35,358 nucleotides of DNA, taken from assembly GCA_023253295.1 (NCBI GenBank), contig JALRGZ010000252.1:1-35358 (forward strand), in the 5' to 3' direction. Shown piece after piece: positions 9,302 to 19,545 of the stretch (within the stretch, counting starts at the first letter, position 1; every line of letters starts with the position of its first letter). The position numbers and the translations under genes were made by a program. This stretch comes from Flavobacterium sp. (GTDB lineage Bacteria; Bacteroidota; Bacteroidia; Flavobacteriales; Flavobacteriaceae). Below the pieces are notes generated by a model. The model saw only the letters and a program-made list of their open reading frames with translations. It ran no database searches and was not told the origin of the DNA.

Positions 9302-12300
9302 TTATTTAGTTAAACCTACGTTAATTCCAAATGTAAAAGTTCTGGATTGTGGATAATAACCACTATCGATACCTGCCTGCATTGGATTCCATGCACCTAC
9401 TTCCGGATCCAATCCTTTGTATTTTGTTATCAGGAATGCATTAGTAACCGTAGCATAAACTCTTAATGATCCTAAATGTATTTTTTCCAATAACTTGTCT
9501 GAAAGTTTATAACCTAACGTAATATTTTTACATCTGATAAAAGATCCGTCTTCAATATATCTGTCAGAAATACGGTTATTTCTATTACTGTCTCTGTTTC
9601 TAACACCTACAATAGTAGCATCCGGATTAGAAACATATACATTATTTGGTTCTGAGGCCGGGTCTGTGGTTGGGTCATCGTCTAAGCCGTCAGGATTTCT
9701 CAAAGCTAAAACAGCAAAATCTTTTAATGATTTTAAATAACCTTGGTTTGTCAAAGGATTATCTCCACTAATTCTCATTCCATTTAACACTTTATTCCCT
9801 ACATTGGCACTAAAGAAAATATTGAAATCAAAATTCTTATAGTTGAAGTTATTACCAAAACCTAACTGAACTTTAGGAATAGGAGATCCCAAGAAAGTCT
9901 GATCTTTTTCGGTAATTACTCCATCACCATTAAGGTCTTTAAATCTACGGTCTCCTACCCATACCCCTCCTGAATTTGGAGTAAACGGTAAAACAGAACC
10001 ATCTGAATTAGTTGGCATACCATAAGAAAGCGTATTTCCATTTGAACCTAATGTACTAGGATTGAAAAACTGAGTCCCGTCTGTAAACAAGCCATCTACT
10101 TTATAGCCATAAAACTCTCCTATAGATCCGCCTACAACTGTTTTAGAAGCTACATCAGCTCCAACATATCCATATAAAGCAGCTCCGTCAGTATTTAGCT
10201 TCAACACTTTGTTTTTGTTATGAGACAGGGTAAAATCAGTTCTCCAAGTAAAATCTTTGGCTTGTATATTGGTAATATTCAAATGCAAATCATATCCTTT
10301 ATTTGAGATTGAACCGATATTTACAGAAGGAGCCGCAATTGATCCCGGATTGTATCCAGCTGAGATTCCTGTATAAAGTGCTAATGAAGGTGCCAGCAAC
10401 AATCCGTCTGTTCTACGATCATAATAATCTACCGAAAAACTCAAACGATGCTTAAAAAAGCTTGCATCAAGTCCCACATTCTTATATTTTGTTTGTTCCC
10501 ATTCTAATTTATCATTCCCCAAACTACTTATCTTTTGTGAAATACCCGATAAGCCTGTTTGCATTGACCCCAACAATGTCAAAAAGGTACCTGTTACATT
10601 TTGATTATTAGTCAAACCGTATCCAAGTCTCAGTTTCAATTCGTCAATATTTTTAACTCCTTTCAAAAAGGCTTCATTATGTAACTTCCAAGCAACTGCA
10701 GCAGAAGAACTCGTTACCCATCGGTTATTGGCTGGGAATTTTGAAGACCCATCTCTACGCACATTGTATGTAAACAAATATTTATCTGAAAAACCAAGAT
10801 TTATACGTCCGAAATAAGATTCCTGCGCTCCTTCTCCAATACCACCTGAATTACGTGCTGTTTGGATATCTCCACTACTAATATTATGTATACTATTAGA
10901 AATAAAACCTGTTCTGTAAGCAGAAACATCCTCATTTGTATACAACTGTGCCTCATGCCCTAGCAAAACATTAAGGTTATATTTATTATTAAATGATTTA
11001 TCATAAGTTATAAAATTTCTTAAGGTCGTACTATAATTTTGACTGTATGAATAGTTAGCAGTATTAATTGGTCTTATTGCATCTCCAAAATCATAAGTAG
11101 GTGAAAATGTACTTTGTGTACGGAATGAATAACTTCCTGAAAGTTCGTTTCTTAAAACCAACCCCTTCATAAAAGTTACCTCTGCATATAAATTAGCGTA
11201 TAACTGATTTCTCTTTTGATCGTTTTCGTTTAACAAAGCCAAAGCATAAGGATTTAAAAACGTATTAATCCAAGGAGCAGTTTTAGTTCCACTTCCAAAA
11301 GTACCATCAGGATTTCTAACTGGATTATCAGGAGTTTGTCTCAACGCCATACTAATAACACCTGTACTTGTTGAATTTAGATTTTCTTCAGTATGAGCTA
11401 ATTGTAAACTCGTTCCTGTTTTTAACCAGCTAGTGGTTTTGTTATCTAAATTAACTCTAAAAGACATTCTGTTAAAATCTGACCCCAAAGCAATACCTTC
11501 TTGCTTAAAATAAGAAGCCGACATTAAGTACTGTGTTTTATCACTACCACCACTTACAGTTAGTACATGGTTACTTGTTGGAGCTCTTCTGAACAATTCA
11601 TCTTGCCAGTTTGTACCTTTACCTAAATATTGAGGATTTGCAAACTCAATTCTATCATCAAATCCCCATCCAATACCTGCATTCCTGTTATTTATAAAAG
11701 TGGCATATTCCTGCAAATTCATCGTAGGGTACTGCTTAATCAGTTCCTGAAAACCAGTCGAGAATTCATAAGAAACTCTGGCCGTCCCCTCTTTACCTCT
11801 TTTGGTTGTAATTACGATTACACCATTAGTAGCTTGCGAACCGTAAATAGCAGTTGCAGATGCATCTTTTAATATATCAATAGATTCAATATCTGCGGGA
11901 TTAATTGTTGCTAAAGGATTAGATCCATCAGCTCCTCCATAACTCTGACCAATAAAAACACCGTCTATTATATACAAAGGAGAGCTAGATCCAAATGATG
12001 ACAAACCACGAATCTGAATATTTACACCACCACCCGGTTGTCCGGAAGTTTGTTGCACCACAACCCCTGCTACTTTTCCCTGCAAAGCCTGATCAATAGT
12101 GGTTGATTGTGTTTTACGAAGTTCATCTCCACTAATCGATGAAATAGCACCTGTAAGATCTTTTCTTTTAGATGTACCATAACCAACAACTACCACTTCA
12201 TCTAATGAATTATAATCATCCTTTAAACTAACAGATAATTTATTAGTAGTTATTTTTACATCCTGAGAAACAAAACTCACATAACTTACCGTAAGGATTT

Positions 12301-12553
12301 GGCCAATTTTAGCCTTAATATAAAATTTACCATCAAAATCTGTTACTGTTCTTGTATTAGTCCCTTTTACCAAAACGTTAACACCGGGAAGCGGTTGACC
12401 AGTCCTTTCCTCTTTTACAATACCAGTAATATTTTCTTCCTGATTTTGCGCTGAAAGCACTCCAAAAGAACAAAGCATAACCAGAATCGCATACTTGTTA
12501 AAAAGGTTTCTAGCAACCTTAGTAACACATTTAATCACATGTTTTTCATTCAT
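9302..12553 (-). CDS. susC: SusC/RagA-family TonB-linked outer membrane transporter
   Basis: CarboxypepD_reg-like N-terminus (ITGIVKEERTGQPLPGVNVLVKGTNTRTVTDFDGKF), plug motifs DEVVVVGYGTSKRKDLTGAISSISGDEL and VIVITTKRGKEG, C-terminal barrel. Confidence 0.96.
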   Translation of the reverse strand: MNEKHVIKCVTKVARNLFNKYAILVMLCSFGVLSAQNQEENITGIVKEERTGQPLPGVNVLVKGTNTRTVTDFDGKFYIKAKIGQILTVSYVSFVSQDVKITTNKLSVSLKDDYNSLDEVVVVGYGTSKRKDLTGAISSISGDELRKTQSTTIDQALQGKVAGVVVQQTSGQPGGGVNIQIRGLSSFGSSSPLYIIDGVFIGQSYGGADGSNPLATINPADIESIDILKDASATAIYGSQATNGVIVITTKRGKEGTARVSYEFSTGFQELIKQYPTMNLQEYATFINNRNAGIGWGFDDRIEFANPQYLGKGTNWQDELFRRAPTSNHVLTVSGGSDKTQYLMSASYFKQEGIALGSDFNRMSFRVNLDNKTTSWLKTGTSLQLAHTEENLNSTSTGVISMALRQTPDNPVRNPDGTFGSGTKTAPWINTFLNPYALALLNENDQKRNQLYANLYAEVTFMKGLVLRNELSGSYSFRTQSTFSPTYDFGDAIRPINTANYSYSQNYSTTLRNFITYDKSFNNKYNLNVLLGHEAQLYTNEDVSAYRTGFISNSIHNISSGDIQTARNSGGIGEGAQESYFGRINLGFSDKYLFTYNVRRDGSSKFPANNRWVTSSSAAVAWKLHNEAFLKGVKNIDELKLRLGYGLTNNQNVTGTFLTLLGSMQTGLSGISQKISSLGNDKLEWEQTKYKNVGLDASFFKHRLSFSVDYYDRRTDGLLLAPSLALYTGISAGYNPGSIAAPSVNIGSISNKGYDLHLNITNIQAKDFTWRTDFTLSHNKNKVLKLNTDGAALYGYVGADVASKTVVGGSIGEFYGYKVDGLFTDGTQFFNPSTLGSNGNTLSYGMPTNSDGSVLPFTPNSGGVWVGDRRFKDLNGDGVITEKDQTFLGSPIPKVQLGFGNNFNYKNFDFNIFFSANVGNKVLNGMRISGDNPLTNQGYLKSLKDFAVLALRNPDGLDDDPTTDPASEPNNVYVSNPDATIVGVRNRDSNRNNRISDRYIEDGSFIRCKNITLGYKLSDKLLEKIHLGSLRVYATVTNAFLITKYKGLDPEVGAWNPMQAGIDSGYYPQSRTFTFGINVGLTK

Positions 12554-12646
12554 TTTTAAAATTAATTTAAGTTAGTTAATGTAATTAATGCCCATAAAAA
12601 ACAATATTTTTCAATCCTAGGAATCACTCAAATATTTATCCCAACA

Positions 12647-12680
12647 AAAACATAATCCTTCATGTTACATTAAGAACAAA
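12647..12680 (-). promoter_or_regulatory. Predicted Bacteroidota promoter for susC (TTTG, 22 nt, TATGTTTT)
   Basis: Minus strand: TTTG at 12680-12677 and TATGTTTT at 12654-12647, near the -33 TTTG / -7 TAnnTTTG consensus; positioned like the GH39 promoter relative to the shared upstream element. Confidence 0.5.
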
Positions 12681-12712
12681 TTAACAATAAATAAACGCTG
12701 GAGAACGGTACT

Positions 12713-12744
12713 TTTTGTATCTAATAACTACCTCATTTGTTGCA
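12713..12744 (-). promoter_or_regulatory. Candidate HTCS operator, copy 1 (susC)
   Basis: Plus strand TTTTGTATCTAATAACTACCTCATTTGTTGCA; 27/32 identical to 31431-31462; 33 bp from the TTTG box. Confidence 0.65.
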
Positions 12745-13087
12745 TTTAATACGATTAACACAATAAAATGACTGTATTTATTTTATACCTGTATTTATTC
12801 GTACAAAAAAAAACAGTTTTATCAATAAATCTTGTTTTATTAGTTAGAATCATTAAAGCTTGTTTCACACTTCCAAAGAGGTCAGTTTTTACTTAAAAAA
12901 GTTTTTTTAAGTAAATATTAACAACAATATTTCGTAAAAAAACAACTACATAATAGAAAGATTCTCGAAGATTAATTAATAAACGAACAATATCTGAATA
13001 AATCCTTTTTAATGGTATAACTGTTTGTTTCTTTATAACAACAGAAATAACCATTATTTTCACAATTACATTTAGTTTTAAACAAAA

Positions 13088-13119
13088 AAACAGCAGTAAG
13101 TATTACCTCACTACTGTTT
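13088..13119 (-). terminator. Intrinsic terminator downstream of the HTCS gene
   Basis: Minus-strand RNA AAACAGTAGTGAG-loop-CTTACTGCTGTTT, 13 bp with two G-U wobbles, followed by a T tract; 69 bp past the HTCS stop. Confidence 0.75.
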
Positions 13120-13188
13120 TAAAATGGTATTTGTATTTTTTAAACCTCTATAATTTTTTACAAGATTTGGATTTTTAAAATAGATAGT

Positions 13189-16100
13189 TTATTGTTGCTT
13201 ATAAATACGTAAATATTCCGAAGGCGAAAGACCAAATTCATCTTTAAAATACTTCGCAAATCTTTTAGGAGAATTAAACCCTACCTCATACGATATTTCT
13301 GAAATTTGCATTTGACTTTTTTCCAGCATTTGACGGCCACGTTTTAAGCGGATAGTTCTAATAAATTCGGTAGGACCTTTTCCTGTGATCGCTATCAACT
13401 TTTTGTATAAATGACCGCGACTTAAACCTAAAGCTACACTTAAATTTTCAACTGAAAAATCAGCATCATTTATATTTTCTTCCACTATTTTAACAGCTCG
13501 ATCTATAAGGTTCTCGTCTAGAGAAGTAATAGTAATTTCAGATGGAGAGACATCTAATTTTTGACTAAATGAGTTATGACTTTTCTCAGTCCAATCTATA
13601 AATTTTTGAATACGTAGCTTTAGGAAGTCAAAATTAAAAGGTTTGGTTATATAATCATCAGCACCTAATTCCAACCCCTCCAAAACATATTCTTCAGCAG
13701 TACGCGCAGTTAATAAAATGACCGGAATATGAGACCATTCAATTGTTGTTTTTACCTGTTTACAAAGATCTGTCCCATTCATTATAGGCATCATCACATC
13801 ACTAACAATAATCGTTACATCAAACATATGTAACAATTCTATAGCCTCTAATCCATTATTAGCAGTTATTACATCATACTCATCCCCAAGATTATCTTTA
13901 ATAAACTCACAAAAATCACGATTATCATCTACAAATAGTACTGTTTTTTTATTACAAGCAATATTAGCTGTTTCCGTTTCTTCAATTTCAAATTCGCTTA
14001 AATCATTTTCAGCCAAATATTTTTCTTCGACATCAGAATTAACGGTATTAATTGGAATTTCAAAAGTAAAAACACTACCATGTGGTACATTATCTATAAC
14101 ATTTATAGTTCCACCGTGAAGATTAACATATTCATATACAATATGCAATCCTAAACCGGTTCCTGTTTTCTCCTGTTCTTGTTTGGCTTGATAAAAACGT
14201 TCAAAAATATGTTCTTTTTCTGTATTGCTAATACCCGAACCTGAATCAGAGACACTAACCGAAACTTTGTTATCATCTTTTTTAATATGAACACTTATAC
14301 TACCACCATCTAATGTATATTTAAATGCATTTGATAATATATTAGTCAATATTTTTCGTATTTTATCATGATCAAACTGCATGGACAAACTTTCAACATC
14401 ATTGATTAAGATAAAATTAATATTCCGTTCTTCTGCATAAACGCAAAAAGAGGTGTAAATTTCACTGATAAAATTAATAAAATCGCCAGATTTTAAATTC
14501 AATCTTTCAACTCCCACATCCAATTTATGAAAATCAAGTAATGAATTGATTAATGTCATTAATTGCTGTGCATTTTTATACATTGTACTCAACTTTTTTC
14601 TCATACTTTCATCAGTCACTTCTTTCAATAAAATTTGCAAAGGTGTAATAATCAATGTTAGAGGAGTACGCAAATCATGACTAATATTAGTAAAGAATCT
14701 TAATTTTATTTCATTAATCTGCATTTTTTTCTCGTGATCCATCTGGATACGATGCTGTTCTAACTTTATAATTTGTCGTTCTCTTGTTTTACGTGCAAAA
14801 AATGTAAGGCCTGCAATAATTAAAATTGTATAAACCATGAAAGCCCAGATTGAAAAATAGAAAGGAGGCATAACAGTTATAAATAATTCTGTAGGTACAT
14901 TATTCCAAACGCCGTCACTATTTGCTGCCTTTATTAAAAGTCTGTAATCGCCCGAAGGAAGTGAAGATATTACTATTTTATTGCCTTGGGTTGGCACCCA
15001 TTGATTATTAAAACCTTCTATTCGATAAACATATTTCACTTTATCAGCATTCAATAAATCTCCGGTGGTAAACTGCAAAGAAATTAGTTTATCATCATGT
15101 TTAAAAGTTAAATTGGAGGTTAATTGCATGGGATGATCAAGTAACTTTCGTCCATCATAAAATGAATCTACCTTAATAGTGCTATTCCCTACTGTTAATT
15201 CAGTAAAAATAACTTTGGCCAGAGACTGTTCTTTTTCAGACATTTTATTGGGATTTAAAACCGTATATCCTTTTAAATTGCCTAATAATATATCCCCATT
15301 TTGTAATTTACAAATAGCATGGCTATTAAAATAATTATCCATAAGACCATCCTTAATGGAATAATTTTTACTCGAAAAGGAAAATTTTCCATTTGGCTCT
15401 GATTTAACGGTCAGTATTGATAACCCATTACTTGTAGTTACCCAAATTTTATTAAGGTTATCTTCTGTTAAACCTCTTATGGAATTATCACATAAACCAT
15501 TATCTTTATTAAAATAATAAAGAGTATCCTTTTTTTGATCCCAAATGGTTAGCCCGCTATTATTTGCAACCCATAAAATTCCTCGTTTATCTTTTAAAAC
15601 ATTAGTAACTTGATTTTGGTTAAAATGTTGACTCCCTTTCTTATTTCCATAATACCAAATCTTTTTATCATTTGTAATATCAATTTCTAAAAGACCATAA
15701 CTGGTTCCGAAATACATTTTATCTCCTCCATCATAAAACATATCCATCACATAAACGATATCATCAAATGGTGTCATCACAGCATTAAAATTCTCCGCAT
15801 CTGATTCTAATACCTGAACTTTTCCTCCTAATGCCCCTATCCATACATTCCCATATCGGTCTTCTTTTAATCCCCAAATATTATTACTGCTCAGTTTACT
15901 ATTCTTTGTGGTAAACTGAATCATTTTTCCATTTTCATAACAAAAAAGACCATTCTGATAAGTACCAATCCAAATGCGTTTTTTCCTGTCTTCCAAAATA
16001 GAAACAATCGCAATATTAGGCACAGAAAGTTTACTAACAGCTTCTAAGTTTTTTCTTTTTAAATACAATCCATTTCCATCAGTTCCAAGCCAAATATCTC

Positions 16101-17214
16101 CATTAGAATCCTGCATTATAGTACTGATATCAGAACATTCCGGGTCTTGGAAATTAGTAAAAATACGAAAACTTTCATGGTAAAATGAGAGTCCTTTTTT
16201 TCCGTGTCCAATCCAGACGGTTTCATTATTATCCCTGTATAAAACCTCTACATCATTTGTAGGCAAAGCAGTAGGTACCCATGGATTATAAACTACATTT
16301 TTTAATATTTTTTTTCCTGTATCGTAAATAAACAACCCCTTATGATCAGTTCCTATCCAAATTTGCCCTGATTGTTTTTCGATAATACTTGTAATTTTAT
16401 TACTCTCCGTTTTTAGCCCTGAAGTCAATTCTAATCTTTTCCAATCTTCAACAAAGTTCTTTTTATAAAAAACAACATCACCACTACTGGAATACATCCA
16501 TAATCCATTATTACTATCAGCATAAATTCTTACAATATCAGTTCGATTAATGGCTTTTTGTTTAATACTTTCAGGAAACTCTATTGTAGTGAAATTCCCT
16601 GTTATTTTATCCAACTTCCAGCTAACACCAGAATCTTGGATAGCATACATAAATTCTTTGCTGTCCGCTATCTCAGTTGCTCTGGCATCTTTTAAGGCTC
16701 TTTTTAATTTGAACGCAACTGCACTTTTTTTCTTAATATTATAAAAGAAAACATTCTGCTTATTAAACACCCATAAATCCCGATTTTTATCAACATAAAT
16801 TTTACTGTTACTATCTGACTCAATACCCAGACTACGCAACAACTGTTTTGTATCTGATAAAAAGTAATCTTTATCTCTTTTATAAACCATGTAAGTATAC
16901 CCTAAATCAACCCAGATATTGCCCAAACCATCTTCCTGTAATCCATACAGATCATTAGATACTAATGATTTAGTGTCACCTGTGCGCATTGTATAAACCT
17001 TAAAGCTATAACCATCATATCTATTTAATCCAGACTCGGTACCCACCCAAAGAAAACCATAACTATCTCTTAGAATTGCTCTTACATTATTATTTGAAAG
17101 CCCTTCACTTGTTTCTAAATGATGAAAAACATAGGGAGACTGTCCTATAATACTTTGAAACGAAACAATCCAAAATAAAATACTCAAGTATAAACATCTT
17201 TTATTCATTTTCAT
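13189..17214 (-). CDS. Hybrid two-component system sensor/regulator (HTCS)
   Basis: Reg_prop propeller repeats (LRDSYGFLWVGTESGLNRYDGYSF), Y_Y_Y domain, HisKA (FFTNISHDLRTPLTLIITPL), HATPase (GTGLGLHIVYEYV), receiver (VLFVDDNRDF...VSDVMMPIMNG), AraC HTH (GFNSPKRFAKYFKDEFGLSPSEYLR). Confidence 0.96.
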   Translation of the reverse strand: MKMNKRCLYLSILFWIVSFQSIIGQSPYVFHHLETSEGLSNNNVRAILRDSYGFLWVGTESGLNRYDGYSFKVYTMRTGDTKSLVSNDLYGLQEDGLGNIWVDLGYTYMVYKRDKDYFLSDTKQLLRSLGIESDSNSKIYVDKNRDLWVFNKQNVFFYNIKKKSAVAFKLKRALKDARATEIADSKEFMYAIQDSGVSWKLDKITGNFTTIEFPESIKQKAINRTDIVRIYADSNNGLWMYSSSGDVVFYKKNFVEDWKRLELTSGLKTESNKITSIIEKQSGQIWIGTDHKGLFIYDTGKKILKNVVYNPWVPTALPTNDVEVLYRDNNETVWIGHGKKGLSFYHESFRIFTNFQDPECSDISTIMQDSNGDIWLGTDGNGLYLKRKNLEAVSKLSVPNIAIVSILEDRKKRIWIGTYQNGLFCYENGKMIQFTTKNSKLSSNNIWGLKEDRYGNVWIGALGGKVQVLESDAENFNAVMTPFDDIVYVMDMFYDGGDKMYFGTSYGLLEIDITNDKKIWYYGNKKGSQHFNQNQVTNVLKDKRGILWVANNSGLTIWDQKKDTLYYFNKDNGLCDNSIRGLTEDNLNKIWVTTSNGLSILTVKSEPNGKFSFSSKNYSIKDGLMDNYFNSHAICKLQNGDILLGNLKGYTVLNPNKMSEKEQSLAKVIFTELTVGNSTIKVDSFYDGRKLLDHPMQLTSNLTFKHDDKLISLQFTTGDLLNADKVKYVYRIEGFNNQWVPTQGNKIVISSLPSGDYRLLIKAANSDGVWNNVPTELFITVMPPFYFSIWAFMVYTILIIAGLTFFARKTRERQIIKLEQHRIQMDHEKKMQINEIKLRFFTNISHDLRTPLTLIITPLQILLKEVTDESMRKKLSTMYKNAQQLMTLINSLLDFHKLDVGVERLNLKSGDFINFISEIYTSFCVYAEERNINFILINDVESLSMQFDHDKIRKILTNILSNAFKYTLDGGSISVHIKKDDNKVSVSVSDSGSGISNTEKEHIFERFYQAKQEQEKTGTGLGLHIVYEYVNLHGGTINVIDNVPHGSVFTFEIPINTVNSDVEEKYLAENDLSEFEIEETETANIACNKKTVLFVDDNRDFCEFIKDNLGDEYDVITANNGLEAIELLHMFDVTIIVSDVMMPIMNGTDLCKQVKTTIEWSHIPVILLTARTAEEYVLEGLELGADDYITKPFNFDFLKLRIQKFIDWTEKSHNSFSQKLDVSPSEITITSLDENLIDRAVKIVEENINDADFSVENLSVALGLSRGHLYKKLIAITGKGPTEFIRTIRLKRGRQMLEKSQMQISEISYEVGFNSPKRFAKYFKDEFGLSPSEYLRIYKQQ

Positions 17215-17356
17215 AAATTGCTATTTATTGCTTTTAATCGGTCATATATAAATTGTATGCTTTTTGGGTCTTATTAACTTACAACCCGCCATACTTATTT
17301 TATATAAATTATTTTCCAACCTTTTAAACTGTCGTAATTATTATTTTAAAAATTTA

Positions 17357-17404
17357 TTCAATAAAAAAAGTACAAATAAATTGAATTTGTACTTTTTTAT
17401 TGAA
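17357..17404 (-). terminator. Intrinsic terminator (possibly bidirectional) between the GH42 and HTCS genes
   Basis: TTCAATAAAAAAAGTACAAAT / ATTTGTACTTTTTTATTGAA inverted repeat, about 19-20 bp with one bulge and T-rich flanks, 75 bp past the GH42 stop. Confidence 0.72.
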
Positions 17405-17478
17405 TTATTGTAATAATAAATATACTGAAGTTATTTCATATTTTACTATATATATTGTATTATAATCAACATCTTAAA

Positions 17479-19536
17479 TTACTTGATTTCTACAAACTCA
17501 GGTTCATATGGAGCAATAGTAAAATTGCCTTTATAATCTTTATCAAAAAGGACACTTCTGGATACTCCTTTCATCGGTATTTCTTTTGGTTCACCACTTA
17601 CATTTAGATAAAGATAATGGTTTTTATCAATTTGACGAGCCATTACACCCGAAGGTACATTAGGTCCTTTCTTCATTTCTAATTCATCAATTAATTCATC
17701 CAGCAAAGGATTAAGTACACTTCCATCTGCTGGTAAACCAACATATATAGCCCTTCCTTTGCCATATTTGTTTGAAGTCATAATTGGATAATCCTTATCC
17801 AAACTGGTAATTTTTCCAATGATCTCAGCTCCTTTAGTTTCAATTACATCAAATCGTGTCGACTCGGTGTCAACTGCTTTTCCTTTATAAGTGAATTCAA
17901 GTTTTTTGCCCTTGTAACCTTTACGGGATATTTCGTTAAATGGCTCTATTTCTTCATAACTTGCAACACGTATTCCAAACACATCGCTTAAACGTCCCGG
18001 GCGAGTTGATGCAAATACTTTTCCCGTCTCGTCTAGTAAGGCTGAATTACTCGTCATTATTACTGTTCCGCCATTTTTTACAAAATCACGAATTTTAGAA
18101 GCAGTAACTTCGTCCATAACTGTAACTCCGGGAACTAATAATAACTTATAATTTAAATCACTTTTACTAATCTCAACTACTCTAGCATCCATATTTCTAT
18201 GATAAAACAAGTTCCAACAAGCTTGTAACTGTCCGTCTTGTTGCTCTGGAAAAGAGCTACTCGCTATAAGACTAGGAAAAGAGAATGCCATTGCAACTTC
18301 GGCATGATCTTTATATGGAAAATATTTTTCTATTTTTTTAAACTCAGTTGCAATTTTTTTGTATTCATCATATTTACGGTTTGGAACTCCATCCCAATCC
18401 AGCATTCCTTGCAAATACTGCTCTTCTCCAGCCCACATACTTTGCCATGTCCAACCACACACCATCTGGTTTCCATACATAAGAGTAGCATAAGCTGATT
18501 TACGAATAGAATTAGGAACAGCCGTCATAGTAGTAAACTCACTACACCAAAAAGGATTTTTACTTTCAAATTGAATACGGGAAATTCCAAATAATGAATT
18601 CATAACACCCCAATTAGTTGTTAATGAATTTCCAGGATAAAAGCCTGCTCCATGACGGGTCATTTTTCCTGAATAAGCCATCTCTGAATAGTCAAAATAC
18701 TTCAATGGGCTATAAAACCATGCATTAGTATTGGTAAGTACATTCGGGGCATTACTATTTACTCTGTCAATCACTTTCAAAAGAAATTCATTAATCTCAT
18801 CTGAAATAAATTGTCTAAAATCAAGCATTCTCTCCGGCACATCATTAGGATAAGCGGCTACTGGAAGACCTATTTCCTCAAACTGGTTAAATCTTCTGGA
18901 CCAACGGTGAGTAGCCCAAACCCTGTTTAAAGTATCCAGATTGGAATATTTATTCTTCACCCATTCAATAAATCTTTGTTTAACTGTTTCTGAATAAGAA
19001 ATTGGTCCGTCCCCTGATTCATTATCAATTCCGAAAGCCAATAATGCCGGATGTTTTGCATATCGTTTTGATATAACATCGGTATATTTTAAAGCATATT
19101 TTTGATAATTTGGATCACCTATATCGTCCATATAACGATGATTTGCATATTGCACATCACCATTTTTATCAACAACATCTATTGATGGAAATTTGTGATG
19201 CAACCACATTGGTGCCGGACGTACGGCAATATCTAATATTACTTTAATTCCTGCCTCATTCATTAAATCCATTACCTTATCAAACCATTCAAAATCAAAT
19301 TGCCCTTCGGCAGGTTCATAACTGTCCCAGGCCAAATGTCCCATACGTACAGCGGTAAATCCGGCAGACTTCATTAACTTGATATCGCTTTTAATTTTAT
19401 CTATATTTTTATCATCATGTGGGTGATAATTTGCTCCGACAAATAATGACTGAGAATTTGCATTTAGTACCGTAAGGACAAAAAGCCCAATAGTGATTAG
19501 TATATGACTGATTTTTTGATTAACTCCTGTTTTCAT
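17479..19536 (-). CDS. GH42 beta-galactosidase
   Basis: Signal peptide; LFVGANYHPHDD, MKSAGFTAVRMGHLAWDSYEPAEGQFDFEWFD, LLAFGIDNESG, NPFWCSEFTTMTA, trimerization-like domain (LLLVPGVTVMDEVTASKIRDFVKNGGTVIMTSNSALLDETGKVF). Confidence 0.85.
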   Translation of the reverse strand: MKTGVNQKISHILITIGLFVLTVLNANSQSLFVGANYHPHDDKNIDKIKSDIKLMKSAGFTAVRMGHLAWDSYEPAEGQFDFEWFDKVMDLMNEAGIKVILDIAVRPAPMWLHHKFPSIDVVDKNGDVQYANHRYMDDIGDPNYQKYALKYTDVISKRYAKHPALLAFGIDNESGDGPISYSETVKQRFIEWVKNKYSNLDTLNRVWATHRWSRRFNQFEEIGLPVAAYPNDVPERMLDFRQFISDEINEFLLKVIDRVNSNAPNVLTNTNAWFYSPLKYFDYSEMAYSGKMTRHGAGFYPGNSLTTNWGVMNSLFGISRIQFESKNPFWCSEFTTMTAVPNSIRKSAYATLMYGNQMVCGWTWQSMWAGEEQYLQGMLDWDGVPNRKYDEYKKIATEFKKIEKYFPYKDHAEVAMAFSFPSLIASSSFPEQQDGQLQACWNLFYHRNMDARVVEISKSDLNYKLLLVPGVTVMDEVTASKIRDFVKNGGTVIMTSNSALLDETGKVFASTRPGRLSDVFGIRVASYEEIEPFNEISRKGYKGKKLEFTYKGKAVDTESTRFDVIETKGAEIIGKITSLDKDYPIMTSNKYGKGRAIYVGLPADGSVLNPLLDELIDELEMKKGPNVPSGVMARQIDKNHYLYLNVSGEPKEIPMKGVSRSVLFDKDYKGNFTIAPYEPEFVEIK

Positions 19537-19545
19537 TAGTAAATA

